Origin: an uncultured Methylophilus sp.
GTDB lineage: Bacteria; Pseudomonadota; Gammaproteobacteria; Burkholderiales; Methylophilaceae
Direction of reading: 5' to 3'
NCBI GenBank assembly: GCA_936943315.1
Contig: CAKZJM010000404.1
Coordinates: 1-6,896 of the forward strand
DNA length: 6,896 bases
Position numbers and translations under genes: made by a program. Below the pieces are notes generated by a model, which worked only from the letters and a program-made list of their open reading frames with translations, ran no database searches and was not told the DNA's origin. Shown here piece after piece: positions 1-6,424 of the stretch (position 1 is its first letter; each line of letters starts with the position of its first letter).

Positions 1-550
1 AGAGGTGAATGATGATCCCACTCTCGATAATGAGGCTGAGTTGACACCTAAGTCGCTGGATTTGCCGTCGCTGAATCTGGATGATGACTTGGGTCCGGCT
101 GAAACAAATGTGAATAAACCATTGCAAGGCGGAAGTGGTGAGCAAACGTTATCCAGTGATGATGCCGTATTTGAGTCTTTGCCAGAATTATCATTGGAGC
201 TAGGTGGCCCTAACGAGACTGCGAATACAGAGGAGGATGACGCTCTCGATATTGAGGAAATCAGCCTCGAAGCACCAGTAGACGCGTTGAATGCGGTAGA
301 CGCATCATCGGATGTCGCTGATGAACTGGCATTCCCAGAGATTTCCCTGGATGTCGCGGATACGCCAGCCACCAGTGCTGAAACCCCTGCTGATGAGTCA
401 GAAGAGGTGAATACCAAACTGGACCTGATTCAGGCCTATATTGATATGGAAGACAAAATTGGCGCCAAGGAGTTGATTGAAGAGGTGCTGACCGAAGGTG
501 GTGAGCGCCAGCGACAGCGAGCCAACGAGTTACTCGCCAAAATCGCATAA
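1..550 (+). CDS. fimV: FimV-like polar/type IV pilus assembly protein, C-terminal part (5' end outside window)
   Basis: Only the last ~182 codons are visible; the frame is open to the left edge, so the GTG at base 5 is almost certainly an internal valine, not a start. Numbering from that codon, residues 1-135 are a very acidic, Asp/Glu/Ser/Thr-rich linker without predicted fold, and residues ~136-181 form a compact helical domain with the pattern KLDLIQAYIDMEDKIGAKEL followed by EEVL and a terminal ELLAKIA. This is the conserved FimV C-terminal domain. In other proteobacteria FimV is a large inner-membrane protein with periplasmic LysM and cytoplasmic TPR parts that organises the cell pole and helps type IV pilus assembly; the visible part would be cytoplasmic. 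The linker carries a degenerate repeated motif (see separate entry). The gene is followed directly by a hairpin terminator, and fimV upstream of truA is a known neighbourhood, which supports the call. Confidence 0.85.
   Translation, partial: EVNDDPTLDNEAELTPKSLDLPSLNLDDDLGPAETNVNKPLQGGSGEQTLSSDDAVFESLPELSLELGGPNETANTEEDDALDIEEISLEAPVDALNAVDASSDVADELAFPEISLDVADTPATSAETPADESEEVNTKLDLIQAYIDMEDKIGAKELIEEVLTEGGERQRQRANELLAKIA
62..352 (+). repeat. Four degenerate LPxLSLE-like motifs in the FimV acidic linker
   Basis: The linker holds four spaced copies of a short hydrophobic-acidic motif: LPSLNLD (62-82), LPELSLE (179-199), IEEISLE (251-271) and FPEISLD (332-352). The shared pattern is hydrophobic, Pro/Glu, Glu/Ser, Leu/Ile, Ser/Asn, Leu, Asp/Glu. 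The DNA of the copies differs, so this is conservation at the protein level rather than a recent duplication. Such spaced motifs in a disordered linker could be repeated docking sites, but no partner can be named from the sequence. Confidence 0.45.
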
Positions 551-551
551 C

Positions 552-580
552 ACAAGGCCGGATTTCCGGCCTTGTTCATT
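552..580 (+). terminator. Rho-independent-type terminator after fimV
   Basis: A perfect 10-bp inverted repeat, ACAAGGCCGG (552-561) and CCGGCCTTGT (566-575), encloses the 4-base loop ATTT. It begins two bases after the fimV stop codon. The stem is GC-rich in its upper part and is followed by a short, interrupted T-rich run (TTCATTT), so it is a good hairpin with a modest U-tract. It separates fimV from the truA-led operon. Confidence 0.8.
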
Positions 581-592
581 TGGGTGGTCCGA

Positions 593-622
593 TTAGGATT
601 TATCACAGACAGCCCTTATACT
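593..622 (+). promoter_or_regulatory. Weak candidate promoter for the truA operon
   Basis: TATACT (617-622) matches five of six bases of the sigma-70 -10 consensus. With an 18-base spacer the -35 position would be TTAGGA (593-598), which matches only three of six bases of TTGACA. The site lies in the only gap between the fimV terminator and truA, where a promoter for the following genes is expected. A start 7-8 bases downstream of the -10 box would fall on or next to the truA ATG at 630. Confidence 0.25.
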
Positions 623-629
623 AGGCGCC

Positions 630-1403
630 ATGAAAATTGCGATTGGCATTGAATATCACGGCGCCTATTTTCAAGGCTGGCAAAGCCAGCCGAATGCCGC
701 AGGTGTACAGGACGCCCTGGAACGGGCGATAGAACAGGTGGGTGGCGAGTCCGTGCGCTTGCACGCAGCAGGGCGCACAGACACTGGTGTGCATGCATTG
801 ATGCAAGTGGCACATTTTGAAACGAGCGTTGTCAGACCCTTAAGTGCCTGGGTGCGTGGGACAAATGCGCATTTACCCGTGTGGGTGCGCGTATTATGGG
901 CGGTAGAGGTGGCAGATGAATTTCATGCCAGATTTAGTGCCCAAGCCCGCAGTTACCAGTATGTGCTGTATAACCACGCTGTCGCGCCTGCCAGCCAGCA
1001 TGGACGGGTAGGTTGGTATCACAGGCCATTAGAGATTGCCGTCATGCAACGGGCGGTGGGCATCTTGCTGGGTGAGCATGACTTTAGTGCCTTTCGTGCC
1101 AGTGAGTGCCAGGCAAGTAGTCCGCTCAGAACCATGCACCGGGCCGACATTGCCCAACATGGCCGCTATCTTGTGTTTAGTTTCCAGGCGAATGCTTTTT
1201 TACAGCACCAGATACGCAACATGGTAGGGGCGTTGGTGTATGTAGGCCAGGGCAAACTCAGTGTTGAGTCGTTTGCTGAGTTGCTGGCGCAAAAAGATAG
1301 GCGGCTTTCACCGCCAACTTTCATGCCCGACGGTTTGTATTTCACGGGCGTTAAATATGATGCTGCCTGGCAGTTGCCGCTTTGCGAGGCCAGTTGGGAT
1401 TAA
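630..1403 (+). CDS. truA: tRNA pseudouridine(38-40) synthase TruA
   Basis: TruA isomerises uridines 38, 39 and 40 of the tRNA anticodon stem-loop to pseudouridine in the cytoplasm. The 257-residue length is normal for the family. The signature GRTDTGVHA spans residues 48-56, with the catalytic aspartate at D51 (D60 in E. coli TruA). Y109 in RSYQYVLYN lies exactly the same 58 residues further on as the conserved active-site tyrosine Y118 of E. coli. Other conserved segments are the N-terminal YHGAYFQGWQSQ (9-20), FHARFSA (98-104), HQIRNMVG (193-200) and SPPTFMPDGLY (227-237). The ATG gives the expected N-terminus MKIAIGIEY; the only Shine-Dalgarno candidate is a weak AGG at 623-625, unusually close to the start. 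It probably heads the operon, since a terminator precedes it and trpF follows within about 20 bases. Confidence 0.97.
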   Translation: MKIAIGIEYHGAYFQGWQSQPNAAGVQDALERAIEQVGGESVRLHAAGRTDTGVHALMQVAHFETSVVRPLSAWVRGTNAHLPVWVRVLWAVEVADEFHARFSAQARSYQYVLYNHAVAPASQHGRVGWYHRPLEIAVMQRAVGILLGEHDFSAFRASECQASSPLRTMHRADIAQHGRYLVFSFQANAFLQHQIRNMVGALVYVGQGKLSVESFAELLAQKDRRLSPPTFMPDGLYFTGVKYDAAWQLPLCEASWD

Positions 1404-1424
1404 CAATATCGAATGAAAAGTCAT

Positions 1425-2072
1425 ATGTCACGAACCAGAGTCAAAATTTGCGGTATTACAAGGCTAGAAGATGCGATGGTGGCGATTCATGCCGGGGCGG
1501 ACGCCCTGGGATTTGTGTTTTATGCGCCTAGCCCACGTGCGGTCAGCGTTGCGCAAGTGCAAGCCATCGTGTCAGCATTGCCGCCATTCGTCAGCAAAGT
1601 CGGGCTGTTTGTGAATGCGAGTGCTGATGAGGTCCTACAAGTGATTGCGGCAACCGGTCTTGATTGCCTGCAATTTCACGGTGACGAAGCCGAGGACTAT
1701 TGTGCGCAATTTAATCTGCCATATTACAAGGCAATCCGCGTCAAACCGGGACTAAATTTGATACAATGCGAGCTTGATTTTGCATCGGCGGTCGCCTTGT
1801 TGCTTGACACCTATTCGGAAAAAGCCGTAGGCGGCACTGGGGAGGCCTTCGATTGGTCTTTGATCCCTGCCAACATGCAAAAGCCGTTGATATTGGCCGG
1901 TGGCTTGAATCCTGACAATGTGGAAAAAGCAGTGTCTAGTGTGCAGCCTTATGCTCTGGATGTCAGTGGCGGCGTTGAAGTGGAAAAGGGGATCAAGTCC
2001 TCAATAAAAATAGCTGCATTCATGCAGCAGGTAGTGCAGTGTGATGCTGCACGTAATGGGCGGGTAGTGTAA
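1425..2072 (+). CDS. trpF: Phosphoribosylanthranilate isomerase TrpF
   Basis: TrpF catalyses the Amadori rearrangement of N-(5-phosphoribosyl)anthranilate to CdRP, the third step of the tryptophan branch; it is a single-domain TIM barrel. From the chosen start the protein has 215 residues. KICGIT (7-12) carries the general base C9, and LLLDT carries the general acid D128, matching Cys7 and Asp126 of the Thermotoga enzyme. GGTGEAFDW (136-144), LAGGLNPDNV (157-166) and LDVSGGVE (178-185) are the phosphate and substrate loops. The segment after this reads KGIKS where KGIKD is usual. An in-frame ATG at 1413 would add four residues (MKSH); I prefer 1425 because it gives the family-typical MSRTRVKICGIT and has a purine-rich GAAAAG four bases upstream, but the choice is not certain as neither start has a good Shine-Dalgarno site. 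It starts 21 bases after truA and ends 22 bases before trpB. Confidence 0.95.
   Translation: MSRTRVKICGITRLEDAMVAIHAGADALGFVFYAPSPRAVSVAQVQAIVSALPPFVSKVGLFVNASADEVLQVIAATGLDCLQFHGDEAEDYCAQFNLPYYKAIRVKPGLNLIQCELDFASAVALLLDTYSEKAVGGTGEAFDWSLIPANMQKPLILAGGLNPDNVEKAVSSVQPYALDVSGGVEVEKGIKSSIKIAAFMQQVVQCDAARNGRVV
2013..2052 (+). other. Two adjacent small hairpins with an alternative pairing at the 3' end of trpF
   Basis: GCTGCA (2013-2018) pairs with TGCAGC (2023-2028) around a UUCA loop, and GTGCAG (2034-2039) pairs with CTGCAC (2047-2052) around a 7-base loop. A competing 7-bp pairing is possible between TGCAGCA (2023-2029) and TGCTGCA (2045-2051), which excludes both hairpins. They lie inside the last codons of trpF, about 40 bases before the trpB start. 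No U-tract follows, and it may be chance within CAG/GCA-rich coding sequence. Confidence 0.25.
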
Positions 2073-2094
2073 TAAACGAGAGACGGAGTAACGC

Positions 2095-3297
2095 ATGAAA
2101 GTCTATGACATGCCAGATGAGCGCGGTCATTTTGGCCCTTTTGGTGGCGTTTTTGTTGCAGAGACCTTGGTGGAAGCCTTGGAAGAGCTGCGCTTGATGT
2201 ATGAAAAATACCGCCATGATCCTGAATTCCTTGCCGAATTTGCTTATGACCTCAAGCATTTTGTAGGCCGCCCCAGCCCCATCTACCACGCCAAGCGTTT
2301 GTCAGAAAAAGTAGGTGGTGCGCAAATCTATCTCAAGCGAGAAGATTTAAACCACACTGGCGCACATAAAATAAACAATACCATCGGCCAGGCTTTACTG
2401 GCCAAGCGCATGGGCAAGCCGCGCGTGATTGCGGAAACCGGTGCTGGCCAGCATGGTGTGGCCACGGCCACGATTGCAGCGCGCTTAGGCTTGGAATGTG
2501 TGGTGTACATGGGTGCAGAAGACGTCAAGCGCCAGGCGCCTAACGTATTTCGCATGAAATTGCTGGGCGCGACAGTCGTGCCCGTTGAAAGCGGTTCCAA
2601 AACCCTCAAAGACGCATTGAATGAAGCCATGCGTGACTGGGTTACCAACATCTCGAATACTTTCTATATTATCGGCACCGTCGCAGGCCCGCATCCTTAC
2701 CCGATGATGGTCCGTGATTTTCAGGCGGTGATTGGTATCGAAGCCAAAGAGCAAATGCAGGAAATGATAGGCCGTCAACCTGACGCTGTCGTCGCTTGTG
2801 TCGGTGGTGGTTCAAATGCCATGGGTATTTTCTACCCTTACATCGATGTGGAGGGCGTACGTCTGATTGGTGTAGAGGCGGGCGGACATGGCCTGCATAC
2901 AGGTCAACATGCCGCGCCACTGACTGCGAATAGCCCAATTGGGGTGCTGCATGGCAACCGTACTTACCTGATGCAGGACGAAGATGGCAACATCATTGAA
3001 ACGCACTCTATCTCTGCCGGTCTGGATTATCCAGGCGTAGGTCCTGAGCATGCCTGGTTAAAAGATATCAAGCGTGCAGAATATGTGGCCATTACGGATG
3101 ATGAAGCGATGGCCGCATTCCACAACCTGTGCCGTACCGAAGGCATTATTCCTGCGATGGAAACCAGTCATGCGCTAGCACATGCCGAAAAGCTTGCAAA
3201 AACCATGTCACCAGACCAGGTCATTTTAGTTAACTTGTCTGGCCGTGGGGATAAAGACATCAATACTGTGGCGCGTCTAGCCAACATTACCCTGTGA
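2095..3297 (+). CDS. trpB: Tryptophan synthase beta chain TrpB
   Basis: TrpB is the PLP-dependent subunit that condenses indole with L-serine to L-tryptophan, working in an alpha2-beta2 complex in which indole is channelled from TrpA. The 400-residue length is typical of TrpB1. HTGAHKINN contains the PLP-binding lysine K92 (K87 in Salmonella), ETGAGQHG contains the catalytic glutamate E114 (E109), the PLP phosphate loop is GGGSN (237-241), and LSGRGDKD supplies S382, which contacts the PLP ring nitrogen (S377). The N-terminal DERGHFGPFGG and the GPEHAWLKD region (317-325) are also canonical. The ATG at 2095 has a clear Shine-Dalgarno GGAG at 2085-2088, six bases upstream. The stop codon overlaps an out-of-frame ATG (TGATG at 3295-3299), and the true trpA start lies 78 bases further on. 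Confidence 0.99.
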   Translation: MKVYDMPDERGHFGPFGGVFVAETLVEALEELRLMYEKYRHDPEFLAEFAYDLKHFVGRPSPIYHAKRLSEKVGGAQIYLKREDLNHTGAHKINNTIGQALLAKRMGKPRVIAETGAGQHGVATATIAARLGLECVVYMGAEDVKRQAPNVFRMKLLGATVVPVESGSKTLKDALNEAMRDWVTNISNTFYIIGTVAGPHPYPMMVRDFQAVIGIEAKEQMQEMIGRQPDAVVACVGGGSNAMGIFYPYIDVEGVRLIGVEAGGHGLHTGQHAAPLTANSPIGVLHGNRTYLMQDEDGNIIETHSISAGLDYPGVGPEHAWLKDIKRAEYVAITDDEAMAAFHNLCRTEGIIPAMETSHALAHAEKLAKTMSPDQVILVNLSGRGDKDINTVARLANITL

Positions 3298-3304
3298 TGC
3301 TGGC

Positions 3305-3336
3305 TTACCTGATCGGCACTTTTGCCGGTCAGGTAA
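3305..3336 (+). other. Intercistronic stem-loop between trpB and trpA
   Basis: TTACCTGATCGGC (3305-3317) pairs with GCCGGTCAGGTAA (3324-3336) over 13 positions, all Watson-Crick except one U-G wobble (3313 with 3328), around the loop ACTTTT. It starts eight bases after the trpB stop. No T-run follows directly (the next bases are CAAACACATC), so it is not a standard intrinsic terminator, and trpA, accD and folC must still be transcribed. Possible roles are partial attenuation, protection of the trpB 3' end after RNA processing, or a protein-binding palindrome; the sequence cannot decide between them. Confidence 0.7.
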
Positions 3337-3375
3337 CAAACACATCATTTTCGAATTCATTAAAAAAACATTCTT

Positions 3376-4182
3376 ATGTCACGCATTCAATCTGTATTTG
3401 CCGAACTCAAGGCGCAAGGTAAAAAGGCACTGATTCCCTACATTACTGCAGGCGATCCAAATCCCGATCAAACTGTGCCCTTGATGCATGCCTTGGTGGC
3501 GTCTGGTGCTGACATGATTGAACTGGGTGTACCATTCTCAGACCCGATGGCGGATGGTCCCGTGATTCAACGTGCCAGTGAACGTGCATTGGTGCACAAG
3601 ATGGGCCTGCGCAAGGTGTTGGAGATGGTCAAGACCTTTCGAGCAACCAATCAAACGACCCCGATTATCTTGATGGGCTATGCTAACCCGATTGAGGCAA
3701 TGGGCTCTGAGCAATTCGTGACATTAGCGCAGGCGTCTGGCGTAGATGGTGTGCTTACCGTGGATTACCGGCCTGAAGAGTGCGAAACATTTAACGGGCA
3801 ATTGGCGAAAGCAGAGATTGATAGTATTTTTCTGCTCTCGCCCACCACTGAACCCTCACGCACTGAACTGATTGTGAAGCAGGCCACCGGCTTTCTGTAT
3901 TATGTTTCGCTGAAAGGCGTGACTGGCGCGGCTAACCTCGATATTGTTGAAGTTAAAAAACGCGTGGCTGAAATCCGCAATCAAACCAGTTTGCCTATCG
4001 GTGTCGGCTTTGGCGTGAAAGATGCTGCAACCGCACGCGATGTGGCAACTATTGCTGATGCGGTGGTCGTAGGGAGCCGCATGGTCCTGGCCGTAGAAAG
4101 TTCAGATGCAAATAACCTGATCAGCAATGTGCAGGCTTTAATGACAGAGTTGCGTACTGCGATTGATTCGGTAAACGCCTAA
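3376..4182 (+). CDS. trpA: Tryptophan synthase alpha chain TrpA
   Basis: TrpA cleaves indole-3-glycerol phosphate to indole and glyceraldehyde 3-phosphate and passes indole through a tunnel to TrpB. The protein has 268 residues, the same as the Salmonella enzyme, and the key positions fall at identical numbers: catalytic E49 in IELGVPFSDP, D60 in MADGP, D130, T183 in the mobile loop LKGVTGA (179-185), and the phosphate site at GVGFG (209-213) and VGSR (232-235). Residues 128 and 132 are unusual: the loop reads LTVDYRPEE where, from memory, LVVDYPPEE is the common betaproteobacterial form, so position 132 is Arg instead of a conserved proline. The start at 3376 gives the typical MSRIQSVFAELK; it has no Shine-Dalgarno sequence but an A-rich leader with seven consecutive A (3362-3368). 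accD follows after 36 bases. Confidence 0.98.
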   Translation: MSRIQSVFAELKAQGKKALIPYITAGDPNPDQTVPLMHALVASGADMIELGVPFSDPMADGPVIQRASERALVHKMGLRKVLEMVKTFRATNQTTPIILMGYANPIEAMGSEQFVTLAQASGVDGVLTVDYRPEECETFNGQLAKAEIDSIFLLSPTTEPSRTELIVKQATGFLYYVSLKGVTGAANLDIVEVKKRVAEIRNQTSLPIGVGFGVKDAATARDVATIADAVVVGSRMVLAVESSDANNLISNVQALMTELRTAIDSVNA

Positions 4183-4218
4183 GGCGATCGACATCGCACG
4201 ATTCAAGCAGGAGAAATT

Positions 4219-5085
4219 ATGAGTTGGTTAGATAAAATTCCACAAAAGATCAAACGGGCAGTGGGTTCTGTGCAAAAGCGCAATGTGCCTGAAGGTCTGT
4301 GGCGTAAATGCGATGCTTGCCAGACAGTGCTTTACCGTACGGATCTGGATGCGAACCTGGAAGTCTGCCCACAGTGTGGACATCACCACCGTTTAGGTGC
4401 GCGTGACCGCCTGAATGTCTTGCTGGATGCAGAAGGCCGCATCGAGGTGGGGGCGGATGTCACACCAGTGGATGCGCTAAAATTTAAAGATAGCAAAACC
4501 TACGCAGAGCGTATGAAAGCTGCGCAGCGCGATGTTAAAGAAAAGGATGCGCTGATCGTCATGCGCGGGACAGTGCAGGCTGTGCCAGTGGTGGTTGCCG
4601 CTTTCGAATTCAAGTTTATGGGTGGCTCAATGGGCTCTGTGGTGGGCGAGCGTTTTGTGCGCGGCGTCCAGGCAGCGATTGATAATAAATGCGCCTTCAT
4701 CTGTATTTCTGCCAGCGGGGGTGCCCGCATGCAAGAAGGCTTGCTTTCACTCATGCAAATGGCTAAAACCAGTGCTGCCTTGACCAAGTTGTCTGAAGCC
4801 GGTTTGCCTTATGTCTCAGTATTAACCGACCCTACCATGGGCGGTGTCTCAGCCAGTTTTGCCATGTTGGGTGATGTGATTGTGGCTGAGCCGAATGCAC
4901 TGATCGGTTTTGCCGGTCCCCGCGTGATTGAGCAAACGGTGCGTGAAACCTTACCTGAAGGCTTTCAGCGAGCCGAATTCCTGCTGACGCACGGTGCGAT
5001 TGATATGATCATAGACCGCCGTGAAATGCGTGCCAAACTCAGCCAGTTGCTTTCCAGCCTTTTAAACCTGACTAAAGCTGCCTGA
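4219..5085 (+). CDS. accD: Acetyl-CoA carboxylase carboxyltransferase subunit beta AccD
   Basis: AccD pairs with AccA to form the carboxyltransferase that moves the carboxyl group from carboxybiotin-BCCP to acetyl-CoA, giving malonyl-CoA, the first committed step of fatty acid synthesis. The 288-residue protein has the expected N-terminal C4 zinc ribbon with C31, C34, C50 and C53 (CDAC and CPQCG), then the crotonase-like carboxyltransferase domain with MGGSMGSVVG (134-143), SASGGARMQEG (164-174), TDPTMGGVSASF (203-214) and IGFAGPRVIEQT (229-240). The start ATG has the best ribosome binding site in the window, AGGAG at 4209-4213, five bases upstream. Its TGA stop overlaps the ATG of folC by one base. 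No accA is seen here, as is usual when accD sits next to folC. In E. coli the zinc ribbon also binds accA/accD mRNA; whether that applies here is inference. Confidence 0.98.
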   Translation: MSWLDKIPQKIKRAVGSVQKRNVPEGLWRKCDACQTVLYRTDLDANLEVCPQCGHHHRLGARDRLNVLLDAEGRIEVGADVTPVDALKFKDSKTYAERMKAAQRDVKEKDALIVMRGTVQAVPVVVAAFEFKFMGGSMGSVVGERFVRGVQAAIDNKCAFICISASGGARMQEGLLSLMQMAKTSAALTKLSEAGLPYVSVLTDPTMGGVSASFAMLGDVIVAEPNALIGFAGPRVIEQTVRETLPEGFQRAEFLLTHGAIDMIIDRREMRAKLSQLLSSLLNLTKAA

Positions 5086-6380
5086 TGCCACCAGTGATAT
5101 CCGGGCTGCCAGACACTGTTGAGGGTTGGCTCGGTTACATCGAATCGCTACATCCCAAATCCATCGAAATGGGTTTGGGCCGAGTGCAAACCGTCGCCAC
5201 CCGCCTGCAATTAAAATTCCCTTTTACCGTCGTCACGGTAGGTGGCACCAACGGTAAAGGCTCTACCTGCGCCATGCTTGAGCGCATCTACAGCTTGGCT
5301 GGTTATCGTGTCGGCTGTTACACCTCGCCACATCTGGTGCATTATCAGGAACGTGTGCGCTTTAACGGCGAAGTCATTGCCGATAGCACACTTTGCGCAG
5401 CCTTTGCTGCTGTGGAGCAAGCCCGTGGTGATATCACGCTGACTTACTTTGAAATGGGGACGCTGGCGGCGTTGTGGGCGTTTGAACAACAGCCACTTGA
5501 TGTGGTGGTGCTTGAAGTAGGGTTGGGTGGACGCCTCGATGCCGTGAATATTGTCGATGCCGACTGTGCCATCGTGACCAATGTTGACCTGGATCATATG
5601 GAGTTTCTAGGCGATACACGGGAACTGATCGGCCATGAAAAAGCGGGCATTTATCGCCAGCAGCAGATCGCCATCTGTGGTGATGCAAATCCGCCTGCTT
5701 CATTGCTAGCCTATGCCGATACCCTAGGGGTGAAATTAAACCGCTTTGGCGTCGATTACCAGATTGAAGTGAGCGATACGCAGGAGGCTCATTACCGAGA
5801 TGCGCAAGGCCAGCTGGATATTGCCAGCTTGAGTCTGTTTGGGCATTACCAATGGAATAACGCTGCCAATGTGATTTTTGCCGTGCGTGCCTTACAAGCC
5901 ACATTGCCGGTGAAAGAAACGCAGTTATTGCAAGCGCTGACCGGGACAGAGGTGACGGGTAGATTCCAGTACTGGCATAGAGCGCCAGATGTGATTCTGG
6001 ATGTTGCGCATAATCCGCACGCCGCCCGTGCGTTGCGCGATAACCTGCAACGGCTTGGCGCCGACGGTAGCCGCGTGATCGCCGTGTTTTCCATGTTGTC
6101 TGATAAAGACATCGCCAGTGTTGTGGATATTTTGCATGAGGCGATTGATGAGTGGCATGTCGCGCCTATTCAGCATCCACGCGCTGCCAGCATTGATTAT
6201 TTAAAAGATTGCCTGAGCCGCCACGTTTCGCCGGAGCATGTTTACCTGCATGCCGATTTGGCTACTGCCTTGCAGTCGGGTTATAAAAAGGCAGCAAAAA
6301 ATGATAAAATTATTGTGTTCGGTTCATTTTTTACGGTGGCCGCGATACTGGAATTAACGCCTGATCAGTGGGCCTTGTAA
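5085..6380 (+). CDS. folC: Bifunctional dihydrofolate synthase / folylpolyglutamate synthase FolC
   Basis: FolC adds glutamate to dihydropteroate and then further glutamates to reduced folates, using ATP; it is a Mur-ligase relative. The 431-residue length fits the bacterial family. The ATP-binding P-loop is GTNGKGS (54-60); TSPHL (80-84) with RVRFNG (90-95) and LEVGLGGRLDAVN (143-155) form the folate and magnesium region; HEKAGI (184-189) is the conserved ligase motif with its lysine; DVAHNPHA (306-313) begins the C-terminal Mur-ligase domain, which ends with VFGSFFTV (411-418). The start is set by TGATG at 5083-5087, where the accD stop and folC start share one base. There is no clear Shine-Dalgarno site, so folC is probably translated by coupling to accD. 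Bifunctionality is assumed from the bacterial family; the sequence alone does not prove both activities. Confidence 0.97.
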   Translation: MPPVISGLPDTVEGWLGYIESLHPKSIEMGLGRVQTVATRLQLKFPFTVVTVGGTNGKGSTCAMLERIYSLAGYRVGCYTSPHLVHYQERVRFNGEVIADSTLCAAFAAVEQARGDITLTYFEMGTLAALWAFEQQPLDVVVLEVGLGGRLDAVNIVDADCAIVTNVDLDHMEFLGDTRELIGHEKAGIYRQQQIAICGDANPPASLLAYADTLGVKLNRFGVDYQIEVSDTQEAHYRDAQGQLDIASLSLFGHYQWNNAANVIFAVRALQATLPVKETQLLQALTGTEVTGRFQYWHRAPDVILDVAHNPHAARALRDNLQRLGADGSRVIAVFSMLSDKDIASVVDILHEAIDEWHVAPIQHPRAASIDYLKDCLSRHVSPEHVYLHADLATALQSGYKKAAKNDKIIVFGSFFTVAAILELTPDQWAL

Positions 6381-6424
6381 GGCTATTGTTTGCGCATTGA
6401 CCTGAGTGAGAACTTCAAGACATT

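Noticed and set aside
5..7. GTG at base 5 as the start of a 181-residue protein
   Set aside because: The frame is open to the left edge and the sequence is mid-linker of FimV, so this is an internal valine codon.
1364..1403. Two Trp codons at the end of truA, just before trpF, as a trp attenuation leader
   Set aside because: They are part of the normal TruA C-terminus, are not adjacent, and no terminator or antiterminator hairpin follows before trpF.
1762..1767. TACAAT inside trpF as an internal promoter -10 box
   Set aside because: No acceptable -35 element (CGTCAA at the right distance) and it sits within a conserved coding region.
1959..1979. DVSGGVE in TrpF instead of DVSSGVE as an active-site change
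   Set aside because: The aspartate and loop shape are kept and the Gly form is, from memory, common in proteobacterial TrpF.
2020..2289. Minus-strand open frame across the trpF-trpB junction
   Set aside because: It overlaps two confident genes, has no ribosome binding site or known motif that I can see, and fits a shadow frame.
4184..4197. GCGAT/ATCGC inverted repeat between trpA and accD
   Set aside because: Only a 5-bp stem with no U-tract; too short to call a terminator or operator.
5434..5904. 156-codon open frame on the minus strand inside folC
   Set aside because: It lies wholly within the folC coding region, its product is rich in Arg, His and Pro with no recognisable motif, and it looks like a shadow frame.
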